Positions 22,988 through 32,029 are shown, numbered from the stretch's first letter. The stretch is DNA of 49,522 nt from an uncultured Clostridia bacterium (GCA_934249215.1 CAKQKN010000110.1:1-49522), one strand, 5' to 3'. The notes: generated by a model from the sequence alone, not told the origin. Translations and numbers: made by a program.

Positions 22988-23638
22988 ATGTTTGAATACT
23001 CGTTCAGAGAAGATGAAGCACTGCTTTTCAAGGGAACGATTACATCCGACGGCAAAAAAGCCGAATTATATTTAACGAATGTTTTCATTACCGTTGTCAA
23101 AAATGCGTTTGACGCAGATGAATCGCCTAAAGATTATCGTTATTCTGTCGGCGAAATCAAATACTATAACGGAATCCCGCAAATCAAGCCGCAAGGTCTG
23201 CACTGCGACGTTTACTTTCTAAGTTCGGTCTTGTCTTTTGATTTTGAGGACAAAAAATCAGCGAAATTATTTCTCAACCAAGCACTGACTTTACTCACGG
23301 GCAAAACGAGTGCCGAACGCAATGTCGCCATGATAAGCGACGTAATAGGCATAATCGACAAGACTTTCGGGATCGACACGGTGGGAACTCTGAAACAAGC
23401 GATATCCAATGCGGGAAACACTGCCGCCGCAGAAAAAGAGAAGAAAAAATTTCCCTTAAAAGCGCTGTCATTTATCGGTAAATCCGTAAAATCGAAAGAA
23501 CTCGCCGACGAAACGAAAGACGATTTCGAAGAAAAGTATGAAAAACTTAAAAAACTGAAAGAACTGAAAGACTCCGGCATTCTCACTCAAGAAGAATTCG
23601 AAAAAAAGAAAAGAGAACTCCTCGGCGACGACCTCTGA
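22988..23638 (+). CDS. SHOCT-domain protein with PH-like N-terminus
   Basis: A 216-residue protein. AAAGGAG is well placed before the ATG; an upstream in-frame GTG would run through the terminator stem and is rejected. Residues 1-110 look like a bacterial PH/GRAM-like beta domain (LYLTNVFITVV, typical of such domains). A lysine-rich helical linker follows, and the last 30 residues (KELKDSGILTQEEFEKKKREL) are a SHOCT domain, a short oligomerisation or tethering motif. No catalytic residues are visible. It sits beside the broken TIR gene on the plus strand and has its own promoter and attenuator-like leader. Confidence 0.8.
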   Translation: MFEYSFREDEALLFKGTITSDGKKAELYLTNVFITVVKNAFDADESPKDYRYSVGEIKYYNGIPQIKPQGLHCDVYFLSSVLSFDFEDKKSAKLFLNQALTLLTGKTSAERNVAMISDVIGIIDKTFGIDTVGTLKQAISNAGNTAAAEKEKKKFPLKALSFIGKSVKSKELADETKDDFEEKYEKLKKLKELKDSGILTQEEFEKKKRELLGDDL

Positions 23639-23655
23639 TTCTTTAAAACTACCGT

Positions 23656-23671
23656 GATAATCAATCTATAG
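23656..23671 (+). repeat. Dispersed 16-bp motif, copy 4 (two differences)
   Basis: GATAATCAATCTATAG followed by GCGAGGTTTTTATT, between the convergent SHOCT and comEC genes. Confidence 0.5.
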
Positions 23672-23690
23672 CGAGGTTTTTATTAAAAAA

Positions 23691-25277
23691 TTACGCAAAA
23701 AATTCCAAAGCGACGGTGAGCGCCGTCAAGACGAACGCGGTCGAAACGACGATCGCCTTTTTCTTGCCGGAGAGATTGAAAAGATCGCTCGTAAAAAGCA
23801 AGCCCACGTAGTAAAAAACGGACGCAAAGCCGAAAGAAAGCGGAAGCGCAAACACGGAAAAGTCAAAGAACGCAACGATTTCACCGATTATGCCGAGAAA
23901 CGCCGACGGAAGAAACAAAGTGATTTTCGCCGCTTTGAAAACGAGAAACTCCACGCACCCAAGCGCCGCCGAAACAGCGGTAAGTTCGTATGCAAGCGAG
24001 AAAATCGGAACAAACAAAAGATTTGCAAAAAGCGAGATAAGCGACATATAGCCCGACATATCGACGAGAACGGGAAGCGTTGCGAGCGTTGCGCCGAGCG
24101 TGACCGACAATAGTTCACCCACCGTCCCGAGCGGTTTTGCTCCGCGCTTAAACACGGGCGCAAGCACGGCGATTCCGACGACGGCAAGAAAAGAAAGGCG
24201 AGTTCCCGTATCGAACAGATAAAACGGCTCGATCATAAGAATGACGATCAAGGCAAGCGCTATCGCCGACAACCCGTCGCGCTTGAATCCGAGATCTTCG
24301 GCAAGGATCACAGTCGCCGCCATCACGAGCGCACGAACTGACGACGGGCGGAATCCGCACAAAAAGCAATAAAACAAAGTCGGAATAAAAATAAAAGCCA
24401 ATCTTTTGAGGTGAACCAAACCGAATTTTTTCGCGATAAACGCGAGAATTGCAAAGAACAATCCGACGTGAAGTCCCGAAACCGCAAAAACATGCGCAAT
24501 CCCGGCAAAACGGAATGCGGATATTTTATCACCGACGAGCGAAGTATCGCCGAGCGTCAAAGCAATCGCAAGCGGGAACGCATCGCCGTCAAGTCCGGTA
24601 CTCATAACGCCCTTTATCCAACGCGCCGTTTTCTCGAAAACGTTTGCATCGTCGCCTGCGTATCGGGCATTCTTCACCCCGCTCACCGAAAACGCCACAC
24701 CCGAAAACACGTCGTAAGTCGATTCGCCGCCTTGCGCGCGATTTTGAACGTAGCAATAAAACGACATCCGATCGCCCTCGGAAGGGCAATTTTCCGACGG
24801 AAAAGTCAGTTTGCCGGCATTGACCGCCGCCCTTTCTTCAAACGCGTTCTTCAGCACGCCCGAATCGAAATATCCGACCGCACCGCCGTCAAATTCTGCT
24901 CCGCTAACCGCAAAATTTCTGAAAACGATACGAAAACCGCCGGAAGAAAGCACCGAAAAACTTTCGACCGTGGCGGTCACTTCAACGAACCCGTCGGGCG
25001 CCTCCGCGCTTTCGGCAAGTTTGATTTTCGCAAAAGAATAACCGAACCCCGCAGCAAAAACGGCAATGAGCACGGCAAGAACGATAAAACCGCGCTTGAC
25101 GTTTTCGCCAAAAACTACCGCCGAAACCGATATAAGAACGAGCGCGGCAAGACACGCGATCATTGCGCCGACGTTGAATTTAAGAAAGAACGCGCAAGCA
25201 ATGCCGACCGCAAAAAACGCGGCGACAGCGCAAATAGGTCTGAAATTTATCAACCTGCCTTCTTCTTTCGTTTTCAT
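23691..25277 (-). CDS. comEC: ComEC/Rec2 family DNA-uptake channel protein without the nuclease-like domain
   Basis: A 528-residue membrane protein. The N-terminus has three hydrophobic segments, then an OB-like extracellular part (about 70-210), then the Competence channel domain (FAGIAHVFAVSGLHVGLFFAIL, GFRPSSVRALVMA). It ends after the last membrane helices, so the C-terminal metallo-beta-lactamase-like domain found in Bacillus ComEC (about 770 residues) is absent. It may be complete in this lineage or have its hydrolase encoded elsewhere. It forms the inner-membrane pore for single-stranded DNA uptake. Confidence 0.88.
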   Translation of the reverse strand: MKTKEEGRLINFRPICAVAAFFAVGIACAFFLKFNVGAMIACLAALVLISVSAVVFGENVKRGFIVLAVLIAVFAAGFGYSFAKIKLAESAEAPDGFVEVTATVESFSVLSSGGFRIVFRNFAVSGAEFDGGAVGYFDSGVLKNAFEERAAVNAGKLTFPSENCPSEGDRMSFYCYVQNRAQGGESTYDVFSGVAFSVSGVKNARYAGDDANVFEKTARWIKGVMSTGLDGDAFPLAIALTLGDTSLVGDKISAFRFAGIAHVFAVSGLHVGLFFAILAFIAKKFGLVHLKRLAFIFIPTLFYCFLCGFRPSSVRALVMAATVILAEDLGFKRDGLSAIALALIVILMIEPFYLFDTGTRLSFLAVVGIAVLAPVFKRGAKPLGTVGELLSVTLGATLATLPVLVDMSGYMSLISLFANLLFVPIFSLAYELTAVSAALGCVEFLVFKAAKITLFLPSAFLGIIGEIVAFFDFSVFALPLSFGFASVFYYVGLLFTSDLFNLSGKKKAIVVSTAFVLTALTVALEFFA

Positions 25278-25286
25278 AATCCGTTA

Positions 25287-25402
25287 CCGATTTTTGTCGA
25301 TCGTCGCCGATTCGGCGCGGCTTTTTCGCCGATCGTTTTCGATTCAACGGCGATTTTTCGCCGATTTCCCGGCTGATTTTCCAACCGATTTTCCTCCCGA
25401 TA
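25287..25402. repeat. Degenerate tandem CCGATTTT-type repeats
   Basis: Seven or eight imperfect units built on (CG)CCGATTTTT/C lie upstream of comEC and before the 6S-like RNA promoter. They also make small inverted repeats (CGGCGATTTTTCGCCG). No coding potential. The gap 25278-25763 holds this repeat, the 6S-like RNA and a terminator. Confidence 0.5.
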
Positions 25403-25429
25403 ATATTGTCGATTTATCCGACAAAACAG

Positions 25430-25458
25430 TTGCGATAGTTCGCCGTGTTTGTTATAAT
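25430..25458 (+). promoter_or_regulatory. Strong promoter of the 6S-like RNA
   Basis: TTGCGA, 17 bases, TATAAT, with the start expected near 25465. Confidence 0.75.
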
Positions 25459-25464
25459 ATAACT

Positions 25465-25665
25465 GTGCCTGCGGTGTACGAGGTAGGGTCTAATGTAATC
25501 CACAAATATAAAAAGGGAGCCGACGTCTTTAGCGATATGCAAAGCCTGGGGTTTATGTCTTGAGCAAGCCCTTTCGTCAGGAAGTCAGATTCGTTGAGCT
25601 AAGCACCCACCTGCTTTTAGGAGCGGGTTATTATTTACCCTATACGGCACAGGCGGGTTTCATCG
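25465..25665 (+). ncRNA. ssrS: 6S RNA-like structured RNA
   Basis: About 200 bases, non-coding, right after a strong promoter. The ends pair (GCCTG at about 25468 with CAGGC near 25650, continuing through GTGTA/TATAC), closing a long rod. The interior has large unpaired stretches and an apical arm around CTTGAGCAAG. This size, closing stem, open central region and CACCCACCTG segment fit Firmicutes 6S RNA, which binds sigma-A RNA polymerase. I matched it by eye only; an Rfam RF00013 covariance search would decide. Confidence 0.65.
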
Positions 25666-25728
25666 CATAAAGCCGACCACGGTCGGAAAAGAGAACCGCA
25701 CCCGATGCGGTAACTCTTAAATAAAACG

Positions 25729-25763
25729 CGGAACGACAGAAAAGTCGTTCCGTTTTGTTTTTA
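25729..25763. terminator. Bidirectional intrinsic terminator
   Basis: CGGAACGAC and GTCGTTCCG form a 9-bp stem, followed by TTTTGTTTTT on the plus strand and a T-rich stretch on the minus strand. It can end the 6S-like RNA transcript and the convergent DUF1461 gene. Confidence 0.8.
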
Positions 25764-26543
25764 TTATGCGTCCGATTCCGAGCCTTTTCCCGAACCGTCG
25801 GGTTCCGTTGCCGAAGCCGCGCCGAAAGTCGCGTCCGAAGAAGCAGAAACCGCAGTCGCGGAAGAAGCCGCAATCGCCGCTTTTTTCTTTTTCACGATTC
25901 CGCGAACGATAAACGCAATGCACAGCGCGAACCATATCACGATGATTAGTATTCCGCAATTCATAAAGAATTCGGCGGGAAGTATTCTTATGACTTCGTC
26001 CTCGAACGGGTCGAAATACCAGTTGTCCTTTCCGGGAAAAAACAGCGTGTGAAAAAGCGTGAACGCGCCCTCGAAATCGACGAGCATCGCAATCCCAACG
26101 ACGGGCGGAATGACCGCGCCGACCACCCCCGAATAAAACGAGAAGTCGAAGCCCCCGATTTTGCGCGGCTTAAAATTTGCGAACTTCGCAAGCAAAAAAC
26201 CGGCGAGAAGCACGACCGCCGAAACGATCAGCCCCCAAAGATCGAGATCGAAAAGAATTTTACAGTCCTCGAAGTGGCTTTTTCCCGACTCCGAATATTT
26301 CAGATCGCCCACCCCGAACGGCGTGCCGAAATTAAGATAATCGAGAACGTCGTTATACGCGGCGATGATCCGATCGTAAGAAAACCCAGACGTCGCCTCG
26401 ATGTCGAGCGGCTTGATCTGCATATAATAAAAAGGTCTGAACCAGATCGGAACGGCAAACGCAAACGCGATTATGAACGCAAGCAGACATATTATCAGCA
26501 AGACAGTCCACGCATATCCGAGAATCGTTTTCGTCTTTCCCAT
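25764..26543 (-). CDS. DUF1461/TIGR01906 membrane protein, Lit-like lipoprotein transacylase candidate
   Basis: A 259-residue protein with four membrane segments (about 8-35, 100-122, 137-158, 196-217) and an alanine/serine-rich tail. GKSHFEDCKILF (H90) and the extracellular FTLFHTLFF (H165) followed by NWYFDP are features of the TIGR01906 family, in which Lit moves an acyl chain within lipoproteins in some Firmicutes; Lit needs two histidines with similar spacing. Function here is by family resemblance only. GGAGA precedes the ATG. It ends at a strong terminator. Confidence 0.7.
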   Translation of the reverse strand: MGKTKTILGYAWTVLLIICLLAFIIAFAFAVPIWFRPFYYMQIKPLDIEATSGFSYDRIIAAYNDVLDYLNFGTPFGVGDLKYSESGKSHFEDCKILFDLDLWGLIVSAVVLLAGFLLAKFANFKPRKIGGFDFSFYSGVVGAVIPPVVGIAMLVDFEGAFTLFHTLFFPGKDNWYFDPFEDEVIRILPAEFFMNCGILIIVIWFALCIAFIVRGIVKKKKAAIAASSATAVSASSDATFGAASATEPDGSGKGSESDA

Positions 26544-26651
26544 AAATTCTCCTTTGTAACACTTCTTCCGATTAACGGCTTACGGCGCGCATTTCGGCAA
26601 AAAGCAACGCGCGAAAAGCACGACGCCGTTCAACGCCGAAAGCCCGTAAAA

Positions 26652-27512
26652 TCACTCCGCGAAATATTCCACCGAATGAACGTTTTCAAAACTTTCGCCC
26701 TTCCCGACAAAAACCAAACCGGGCTTTTTGAGAATATCGCCGTCGGAATCGGTTCGATCGGGGTAGTTAAGCCAAGGTTCGATGCAGACGTAGTTCGCCC
26801 CCGCCACTTTCCAGATAAGAAGATTTTCCGCGTCGAAGCGGCAGGTCGCGATCGCTTTACCGTTATGTCTGAGGCTTACCGCACGCGAATTTATTCCGCG
26901 CAGAACGACGGTGTCGTGAAAGAACATATCGTCGCTGCACGGAAGAATTTTTCCCGCGCCGAAATCGTCTTGTTCGTCGATTATCAGTCCGCCCTTTACG
27001 ACCACGTCCGACAAAAACTTTTCGTCTTTTTCGAAAAGCAGATCATACATTTCGACGGGTTCGTCGAGCATAAACGACTCGTGGCTTCCGACCGAAGTCC
27101 AAAGGGGCTTATCCCCGTCGTTCGTTACTTTAAAGCTTACTTTAAGTGCGTTCCCGACGACCTCGTAAGCGACCTCGAACGTAAAATCGAACGGATAAAA
27201 TTTTTTCGTTTCCTCGCTCGATTTAAGCGTGAAAACGGCTTTGTTCTCCGCAATTTTTTCACCCGAAAACACACTGTTTCGGGCAAACCCGTGCGACGGC
27301 ATCGAATAAATTTTTCCCTCGTAAACGTATTTTTTGTCCTTGAGCGAACCGCACAAAGGGAACAGAACGGGCGAACGCCCGCCCCAGAATTTTTCGTCGC
27401 CTTGCCAAAGCCTTTCTTTTCCGTTCAGTTTAACGCTTTGAAGTTCAGCCCCTTTCGTCGATATAACGACGGAAAGTTCCGCCGAACCGATATTTATCGT
27501 TTGTGTTTCCAT
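26652..27512 (-). CDS. Aldose 1-epimerase family protein (LacX-like)
   Basis: A 286-residue galactose-mutarotase-fold protein: GAELQSVKLNG, LFPLCGSLKDKKY, PSHGFARN with the catalytic-type histidine, and the late CIEPWLNYPD. It probably interconverts sugar anomers; the LacX-like subfamily has few tested members. Single gene, weak ribosome site, 108 bases before the DUF1461 gene. Confidence 0.9.
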   Translation of the reverse strand: METQTINIGSAELSVVISTKGAELQSVKLNGKERLWQGDEKFWGGRSPVLFPLCGSLKDKKYVYEGKIYSMPSHGFARNSVFSGEKIAENKAVFTLKSSEETKKFYPFDFTFEVAYEVVGNALKVSFKVTNDGDKPLWTSVGSHESFMLDEPVEMYDLLFEKDEKFLSDVVVKGGLIIDEQDDFGAGKILPCSDDMFFHDTVVLRGINSRAVSLRHNGKAIATCRFDAENLLIWKVAGANYVCIEPWLNYPDRTDSDGDILKKPGLVFVGKGESFENVHSVEYFAE

Positions 27513-27608
27513 ATATAATTTCCCGATGAATCCGAATTTAATATTTTCCGCAAAAATTTTTCTTTACGAAAAACAAGAAAACGACCTTTAAAAAAGCAAA
27601 AACCCCGC

Positions 27609-27624
27609 TTATAAGTCGATTATC
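27609..27624 (-). repeat. Dispersed 16-bp motif, copy 5 (two differences)
   Basis: Reverse copy reading GATAATCGACTTATAA on the minus strand, followed there by GCGGGGTTTTT, between plsY and the epimerase gene. Confidence 0.55.
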
Positions 27625-27662
27625 GCCGTTTTCGCAAAACCGCAGACCGACAGGCAAACATA

Positions 27663-28520
27663 TCATTCGATCTCTTCCGTGTCGTCCTCGGTCTTATCTT
27701 CCCTAAGCGACAAGACTGTCGCAACGCTTTCGGACGAATCGGAAACGCCGTCGCCGATCTTTTTATAACCGTCCCCGCTCTTGCCGAGCTTTTTCATTTT
27801 CCGTTTGATTTTTTCCTTGCGGATCATTCCGATCCAACCCGTTTCGTGCTCTTCTCCCGCGAGTAAACTTTTAATGTTTTTCTTGTGCGCAACCCAAGTA
27901 AGCGTGATTATTCCGAGGACGAGCAGCATCGACAAAGAGAAGAACGCCACGCCGTAGTCAAACTTAACGCCCGACGAAAAGCCGAGGTTATAAAGTCGAA
28001 TGACCGCAACGATAGCGGACGGCGTCGTCGCAATGAACGACCCCATCGAGCCCATTTCCGTAATAAGAATATACGCAAGCGCGATTGCCGCGAAAATAAG
28101 CGTGATATACCACTCGCCGACGAGGAACACCCCGATCGTCACGGCAATACCTTTCCCGCCCTTGAACTTGTAATAAATCGGAAAAATATGCCCGACCACA
28201 GCGCAAAAACCGGCAAGATATTGCGCAGTCATTCCCACTTCGAGGGGCGAATCCCCGAAAAACATACCCGAAAAAGCAAGTCTGCCTACGAGCGCGGGCA
28301 CGACGCCTTTCGAAATGTCGAGAAGAAGCGTCAAAATTCCTATCCCGAGCCCGAACTCGCGGCTCATATTCATAGTTCCGGGATTTCCGCTGCCGATTTT
28401 CGTTATATCTCTATTTTTCGCACTCGAAATAATCCGCGCAAAACTCACGCTTCCGATAAGATACGATCCCACCGCCAGCAAAAGAAAGCTCCACCATAAA
28501 TCTTTAAAATGTAGCTGCAT
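27663..28520 (-). CDS. plsY: Glycerol-3-phosphate acyltransferase PlsY
   Basis: A 285-residue membrane protein with the PlsY motifs GSYLIGSVSFARI, GSGNPGTMNM and GHIFPIYYKFKGGKG. It makes lysophosphatidic acid from acyl-phosphate in the membrane. The charged C-terminal tail of about 80 residues is longer than in most PlsY proteins (around 200 residues). AAGGAG is nine bases before the chosen ATG; an in-frame TTG two codons earlier is too close. It follows der by 49 bases, the usual clostridial order. Confidence 0.94.
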   Translation of the reverse strand: MQLHFKDLWWSFLLLAVGSYLIGSVSFARIISSAKNRDITKIGSGNPGTMNMSREFGLGIGILTLLLDISKGVVPALVGRLAFSGMFFGDSPLEVGMTAQYLAGFCAVVGHIFPIYYKFKGGKGIAVTIGVFLVGEWYITLIFAAIALAYILITEMGSMGSFIATTPSAIVAVIRLYNLGFSSGVKFDYGVAFFSLSMLLVLGIITLTWVAHKKNIKSLLAGEEHETGWIGMIRKEKIKRKMKKLGKSGDGYKKIGDGVSDSSESVATVLSLREDKTEDDTEEIE

Positions 28521-28569
28521 AGGCAACCGCTCCTTAGCAACGAAGTTTCGCCTCGGTTAATGCCGAAAC

Positions 28570-29883
28570 TCAATCCTCGTCGCGGTTTCTGAAATAAAGT
28601 CTGATCGGCGTACCCGAAAAATCGAACGCCTTTCTGATGACGTTTTCGAGGTAACGCTTATATGAAAAATGTACGAGTTCGGAATCGTTCACGAACACGA
28701 CGAAGCGCGGCGGGCAAACGTCGTCCTGCGTGGCGTAATAAATCTTGAGCCGTCTGCCCTTTTTCGAGGGCGGATCGATCGTTCTCACCGCGTCGCCGAT
28801 GAGATCGTTAAGCGTTCCCGTCGTAATGCGCCTTCTCGCGTTCTCATACGATTCCATCGCGACCGCAAGTATTTTTTCGACGCGCTGACCGGACTTTGCC
28901 GAAACGTAAACCGACTTATAGTAGTCCATAAACGCAAGGTCACAGTCGAGTTTTTTGTTGAATTTGTTGATCGTGTCGGAATCCTTTTCGATAAGATCCC
29001 ATTTATTCATGACTATAACCGACGGCTTTCCCTGCTCGTGGACGTAACCGCAGATTTTGACGTCCTGCTCGCTCAATCCCTCGTTACTGTCGACAACGAC
29101 AAGACACACGTCCGCGCGCCGCACCGCGCCGAGCGCACGGATAACGCTGTAATACTCGACGTCCTCGTCCACCGCTTTTTTCTTTCTGATTCCCGCGGTG
29201 TCGATAAGAACGTAATCTTTTCCGTTATACGAAAAAGGCGTATCGATGGCGTCGCGCGTCGTACCCGAAATATTCGAAACGATCGTGCGGTCATAGCCGA
29301 GAAGTTTGTTGACAAGACTGCTCTTGCCCGCGTTCGGCTTTCCGACGACGGCGATTCTGATCGCCTCGCTTTCCTCTTCTTCCGCTTCGGCTTTTTCGAG
29401 ATACGTGCAAACCTCGTCGAGCATATCTCCGAGCCCGATCGCCTGTTCGCAAGAAATGCCGAACGGCTCGCCAAGCCCGAGATTATAATATTCGAAAAGT
29501 TTTTCCGGTTTATAGTTATCCAGTTTATTCACCGCGAGAACTACCGGTTTACGACTTCGCCGAAGCATATCCGCAACGTCGTAATCGGACGCGGTAAGCT
29601 CGCTCTTGACGTCGCATATAAGCAGAATCACGTCCGCGGTATCGATCGCGATTTCCGCTTGTTTTTTGATGTGCCGCCACATCTCGTCGTCGCTTTTCAG
29701 TTCGATACCTCCCGTATCGACGAGGGTAAACGTATGCCCGCACCACTCGGCGTCCGCATAAATACGATCGCGGGTAACTCCGGGTTTATCCTCTACGATT
29801 GCAATTTTTCTTCCTGTAATTTTGTTGAACAACGTGGACTTTCCGACGTTGGGTCTTCCGACTATCGCTACTATCGGCTTCAT
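28570..29883 (-). CDS. der: Ribosome-assembly GTPase Der (EngA)
   Basis: A 437-residue protein with two GTPase domains in tandem (GRPNVGKS near residue 8; GKPNAGKS near 180), NKLD and MNKWD recognition motifs, and the C-terminal KH-like domain. It acts in 50S ribosome assembly. It belongs with the DUF512 gene upstream and plsY downstream. Confidence 0.97.
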   Translation of the reverse strand: MKPIVAIVGRPNVGKSTLFNKITGRKIAIVEDKPGVTRDRIYADAEWCGHTFTLVDTGGIELKSDDEMWRHIKKQAEIAIDTADVILLICDVKSELTASDYDVADMLRRSRKPVVLAVNKLDNYKPEKLFEYYNLGLGEPFGISCEQAIGLGDMLDEVCTYLEKAEAEEEESEAIRIAVVGKPNAGKSSLVNKLLGYDRTIVSNISGTTRDAIDTPFSYNGKDYVLIDTAGIRKKKAVDEDVEYYSVIRALGAVRRADVCLVVVDSNEGLSEQDVKICGYVHEQGKPSVIVMNKWDLIEKDSDTINKFNKKLDCDLAFMDYYKSVYVSAKSGQRVEKILAVAMESYENARRRITTGTLNDLIGDAVRTIDPPSKKGRRLKIYYATQDDVCPPRFVVFVNDSELVHFSYKRYLENVIRKAFDFSGTPIRLYFRNRDED

Positions 29884-29983
29884 TTTTTCTTTCCTTAGAT
29901 TATTGTATTTTTTTCGTTATACTATTCGTTTTTGAGTTCCGTTTTGCGCATCCCTCCGACCGCTTTTATTCCGCATTTTGCTT

Positions 29984-29999
29984 GTTAACGGACTTATAG
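29984..29999 (+). repeat. Dispersed 16-bp motif, diverged copy 6
   Basis: GTTAACGGACTTATAG (four differences) followed by ACGGACTTTTG, in the 167-base gap between the DUF512 gene and der. Confidence 0.35.
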
Positions 30000-30050
30000 A
30001 CGGACTTTTGCGGACTTTTTAACGACCGCGCGAGACACGCAACTTTATTT

Positions 30051-31322
30051 TTACTCTTCCGATTCCGGCATCACCGCGCGCACGACTTTCATTCCGAGTT
30101 TTTCGGAAAGTTCATCCGTCGTCACGTCGTCGAGAAAAATATTCTCGCCACGCATAAGGCAAGTGTCGGGAATAAGTAAAACGTCGTAGTTTCCGCCGTG
30201 CTTTTTCACCGCGTTATAAATATCGCCCCCGGTAAGGAGCCCCGTGCAGTTCACGGTATGTCCGAAAAAGTCGTTTTCGACGGCAAGCAGATCGATCGTC
30301 ACGCCGTCGCAGCTTTTCGCCACCGTTTCGACGATACCTTTCATAAATTTATAAATGCTCGTCCCGCACACGGTAAGATACTTTCCTTTCGGCAAAAGCG
30401 GACCTTTGTGATTCGCGGCGAGATATTCGACGTCTTTTTTGAATTTAAGGCTCATTCCGACGCCGTTTTCCACCTGCGTAAAATCGCCGTAATAATCTTC
30501 GCCGGGAAGCGGCAGTTCCGCTTTGAAAAAGAACTCGTCCGCAAGTTGAATAAGTCGGTCTCCGTGTCGTTTATTCGCACTTTCGACCTGATTTATGACC
30601 GCCCGCGCATACTCTTTGTCAATGTCCTCGATCGGATAAAGTCCTTCGCGGAATTTCGTTATTCCGCACGGCACTACCGCCGCCGAAACGACGTTTTTCA
30701 GCTCGTAAAGTTTGTCTATCGTATAGTCGAGTTCTTTTCCGTCGTTCACGCCTTTGACCAAAACGACCTGCGCATTCACTTCGATTCCGCCCTCCTCGAG
30801 CCGCTTAAGCTGCCACTCGAGTTTGTCCGCGAATCTGTTATTCAGCATTTTTTTGCGAAGTTCTCCGTTCATCGTCTGAACGGAAACGTACAGCGGCGAA
30901 AATTTCAGCCTTATAATCCGCTCGATATCATTATCCGTCACGTTCGTCATCGTGACGAAGTTCCCGTAAAGAAGGCTTTGCCGATAATCGTCGTCTTTGA
31001 CGTAAAGCGTGGAGCGCATTCCTTTCGGCATCTGTCTGACAAAGCAGAAAATGCAGTCGTTAAGACAGGTTTTTGTTTTCAGTCCGTCGTCCGCAAACGT
31101 AAGCCCCAGCGACTCGTCCTCATACTTATCGACTTCGACGGTAACTTTTTCACCGTTTTTCGCAAGAATTTCCATCTCGAAGTTCTCTTGTCCGTCGTAG
31201 TAGACGTAATCGAGAATATCTTCCGCGTCATATCCGTTAAACCGAAGAACGGCGTCGCCTTTCTCGAGCCCGAGTTCCTTATATCCGTATCCTTTTTTAT
31301 CGGCTTTTTCAATAATCAACAT
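30051..31322 (-). CDS. DUF512 radical-SAM/PDZ family protein
   Basis: A 423-residue protein: an N-terminal PDZ-like domain (KELGLEKGDAVLRFNGYD), the radical-SAM cluster motif CLNDCIFC with FVRQMPKGMR, and the C-terminal DUF512 region (VENDFFGHTVNCTGLLTGGD). The reaction is unknown, but the gene is almost always next to der in Clostridia, as here. I chose the ATG at 31322, which opens directly into the PDZ domain; a TTG 22 codons upstream has no ribosome site. Confidence 0.88.
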   Translation of the reverse strand: MLIIEKADKKGYGYKELGLEKGDAVLRFNGYDAEDILDYVYYDGQENFEMEILAKNGEKVTVEVDKYEDESLGLTFADDGLKTKTCLNDCIFCFVRQMPKGMRSTLYVKDDDYRQSLLYGNFVTMTNVTDNDIERIIRLKFSPLYVSVQTMNGELRKKMLNNRFADKLEWQLKRLEEGGIEVNAQVVLVKGVNDGKELDYTIDKLYELKNVVSAAVVPCGITKFREGLYPIEDIDKEYARAVINQVESANKRHGDRLIQLADEFFFKAELPLPGEDYYGDFTQVENGVGMSLKFKKDVEYLAANHKGPLLPKGKYLTVCGTSIYKFMKGIVETVAKSCDGVTIDLLAVENDFFGHTVNCTGLLTGGDIYNAVKKHGGNYDVLLIPDTCLMRGENIFLDDVTTDELSEKLGMKVVRAVMPESEE

Positions 31323-31396
31323 TTTTTCGTCCGTTTCGTTCTTTTCGTTCCGCGTTTTTTGCGAACGTTCTCGTCCTTTTTGCGCCAAAACAGTGT

Positions 31397-31412
31397 GATA
31401 ATCGACTTATAG
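31397..31412 (+). repeat. Dispersed 16-bp motif, copy 7 (one difference)
   Basis: GATAATCGACTTATAG followed by GCGAGCTTTT, between the queH stop and the DUF512 gene. Confidence 0.6.
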
Positions 31413-31420
31413 GCGAGCTT

Positions 31421-32029
31421 TTAATCGTATTTTGTCAAGCGGGAGAAAACGCACCCGCAGTAATTCTGACGATATAGTCCGTACTTTGCGGAAATCTCCG
31501 TCGAGCGAAGAAAACCGCCCGCCTTTTTAAAATCGGAAAAAATCCATTCGACGCCGGCCTCTTCCGCCGCTTCTTGTCCGACGCCGTTGATAAGCGGAGC
31601 GTTCTTGTACGGGCTTACCGTAAGCGTCGTCGTAAAACAATCGAATCCGTTATCCACAGCATACCGCGCGGTTCTTCCGAGCCGAAGCCGAAAACATTTT
31701 TCGCACCTTGCGCCGCCTTCGGGTTCTTTCTCGAGCCCGCGCACGCAATCGTAAAATTCGTTCGGGTCGTAGTTTTCGACGACTAGCCCGACCGAATCGC
31801 CATACGCTTCGAGCAAAAACCTCTTCATTTCGTCCGCCCGTTTTTCGAATTCCGCGCGCGTATCCATGTTCGGATTATAAAAATACACGGTAACGCGGAA
31901 ATCATGGGCGAGCCTTTCAAGACAAGCCGTGCTGCACGGCGCACAGCAAGCGTGAAGCAACATTTTCTTGTTTTTCCCGAGAAGTTTAAGCTGCTCTTCT
32001 CTCTCTTTTTCGAAATTTACTTTATTCAT
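31421..32029 (-). CDS. queH: Epoxyqueuosine reductase QueH
   Basis: A 202-residue DUF208/QueH protein: HACCAPCSTAC, FYNPNMDTRAEF, CEKCFRLRL and the C-terminal YCGCVFS. These cysteines hold the 4Fe-4S cluster and a second metal. It makes the last step of queuosine synthesis in tRNA and replaces QueG in many anaerobes. An ATG is taken at 32029, two codons after a TTG. Confidence 0.94.
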   Translation of the reverse strand: MNKVNFEKEREEQLKLLGKNKKMLLHACCAPCSTACLERLAHDFRVTVYFYNPNMDTRAEFEKRADEMKRFLLEAYGDSVGLVVENYDPNEFYDCVRGLEKEPEGGARCEKCFRLRLGRTARYAVDNGFDCFTTTLTVSPYKNAPLINGVGQEAAEEAGVEWIFSDFKKAGGFLRSTEISAKYGLYRQNYCGCVFSRLTKYD

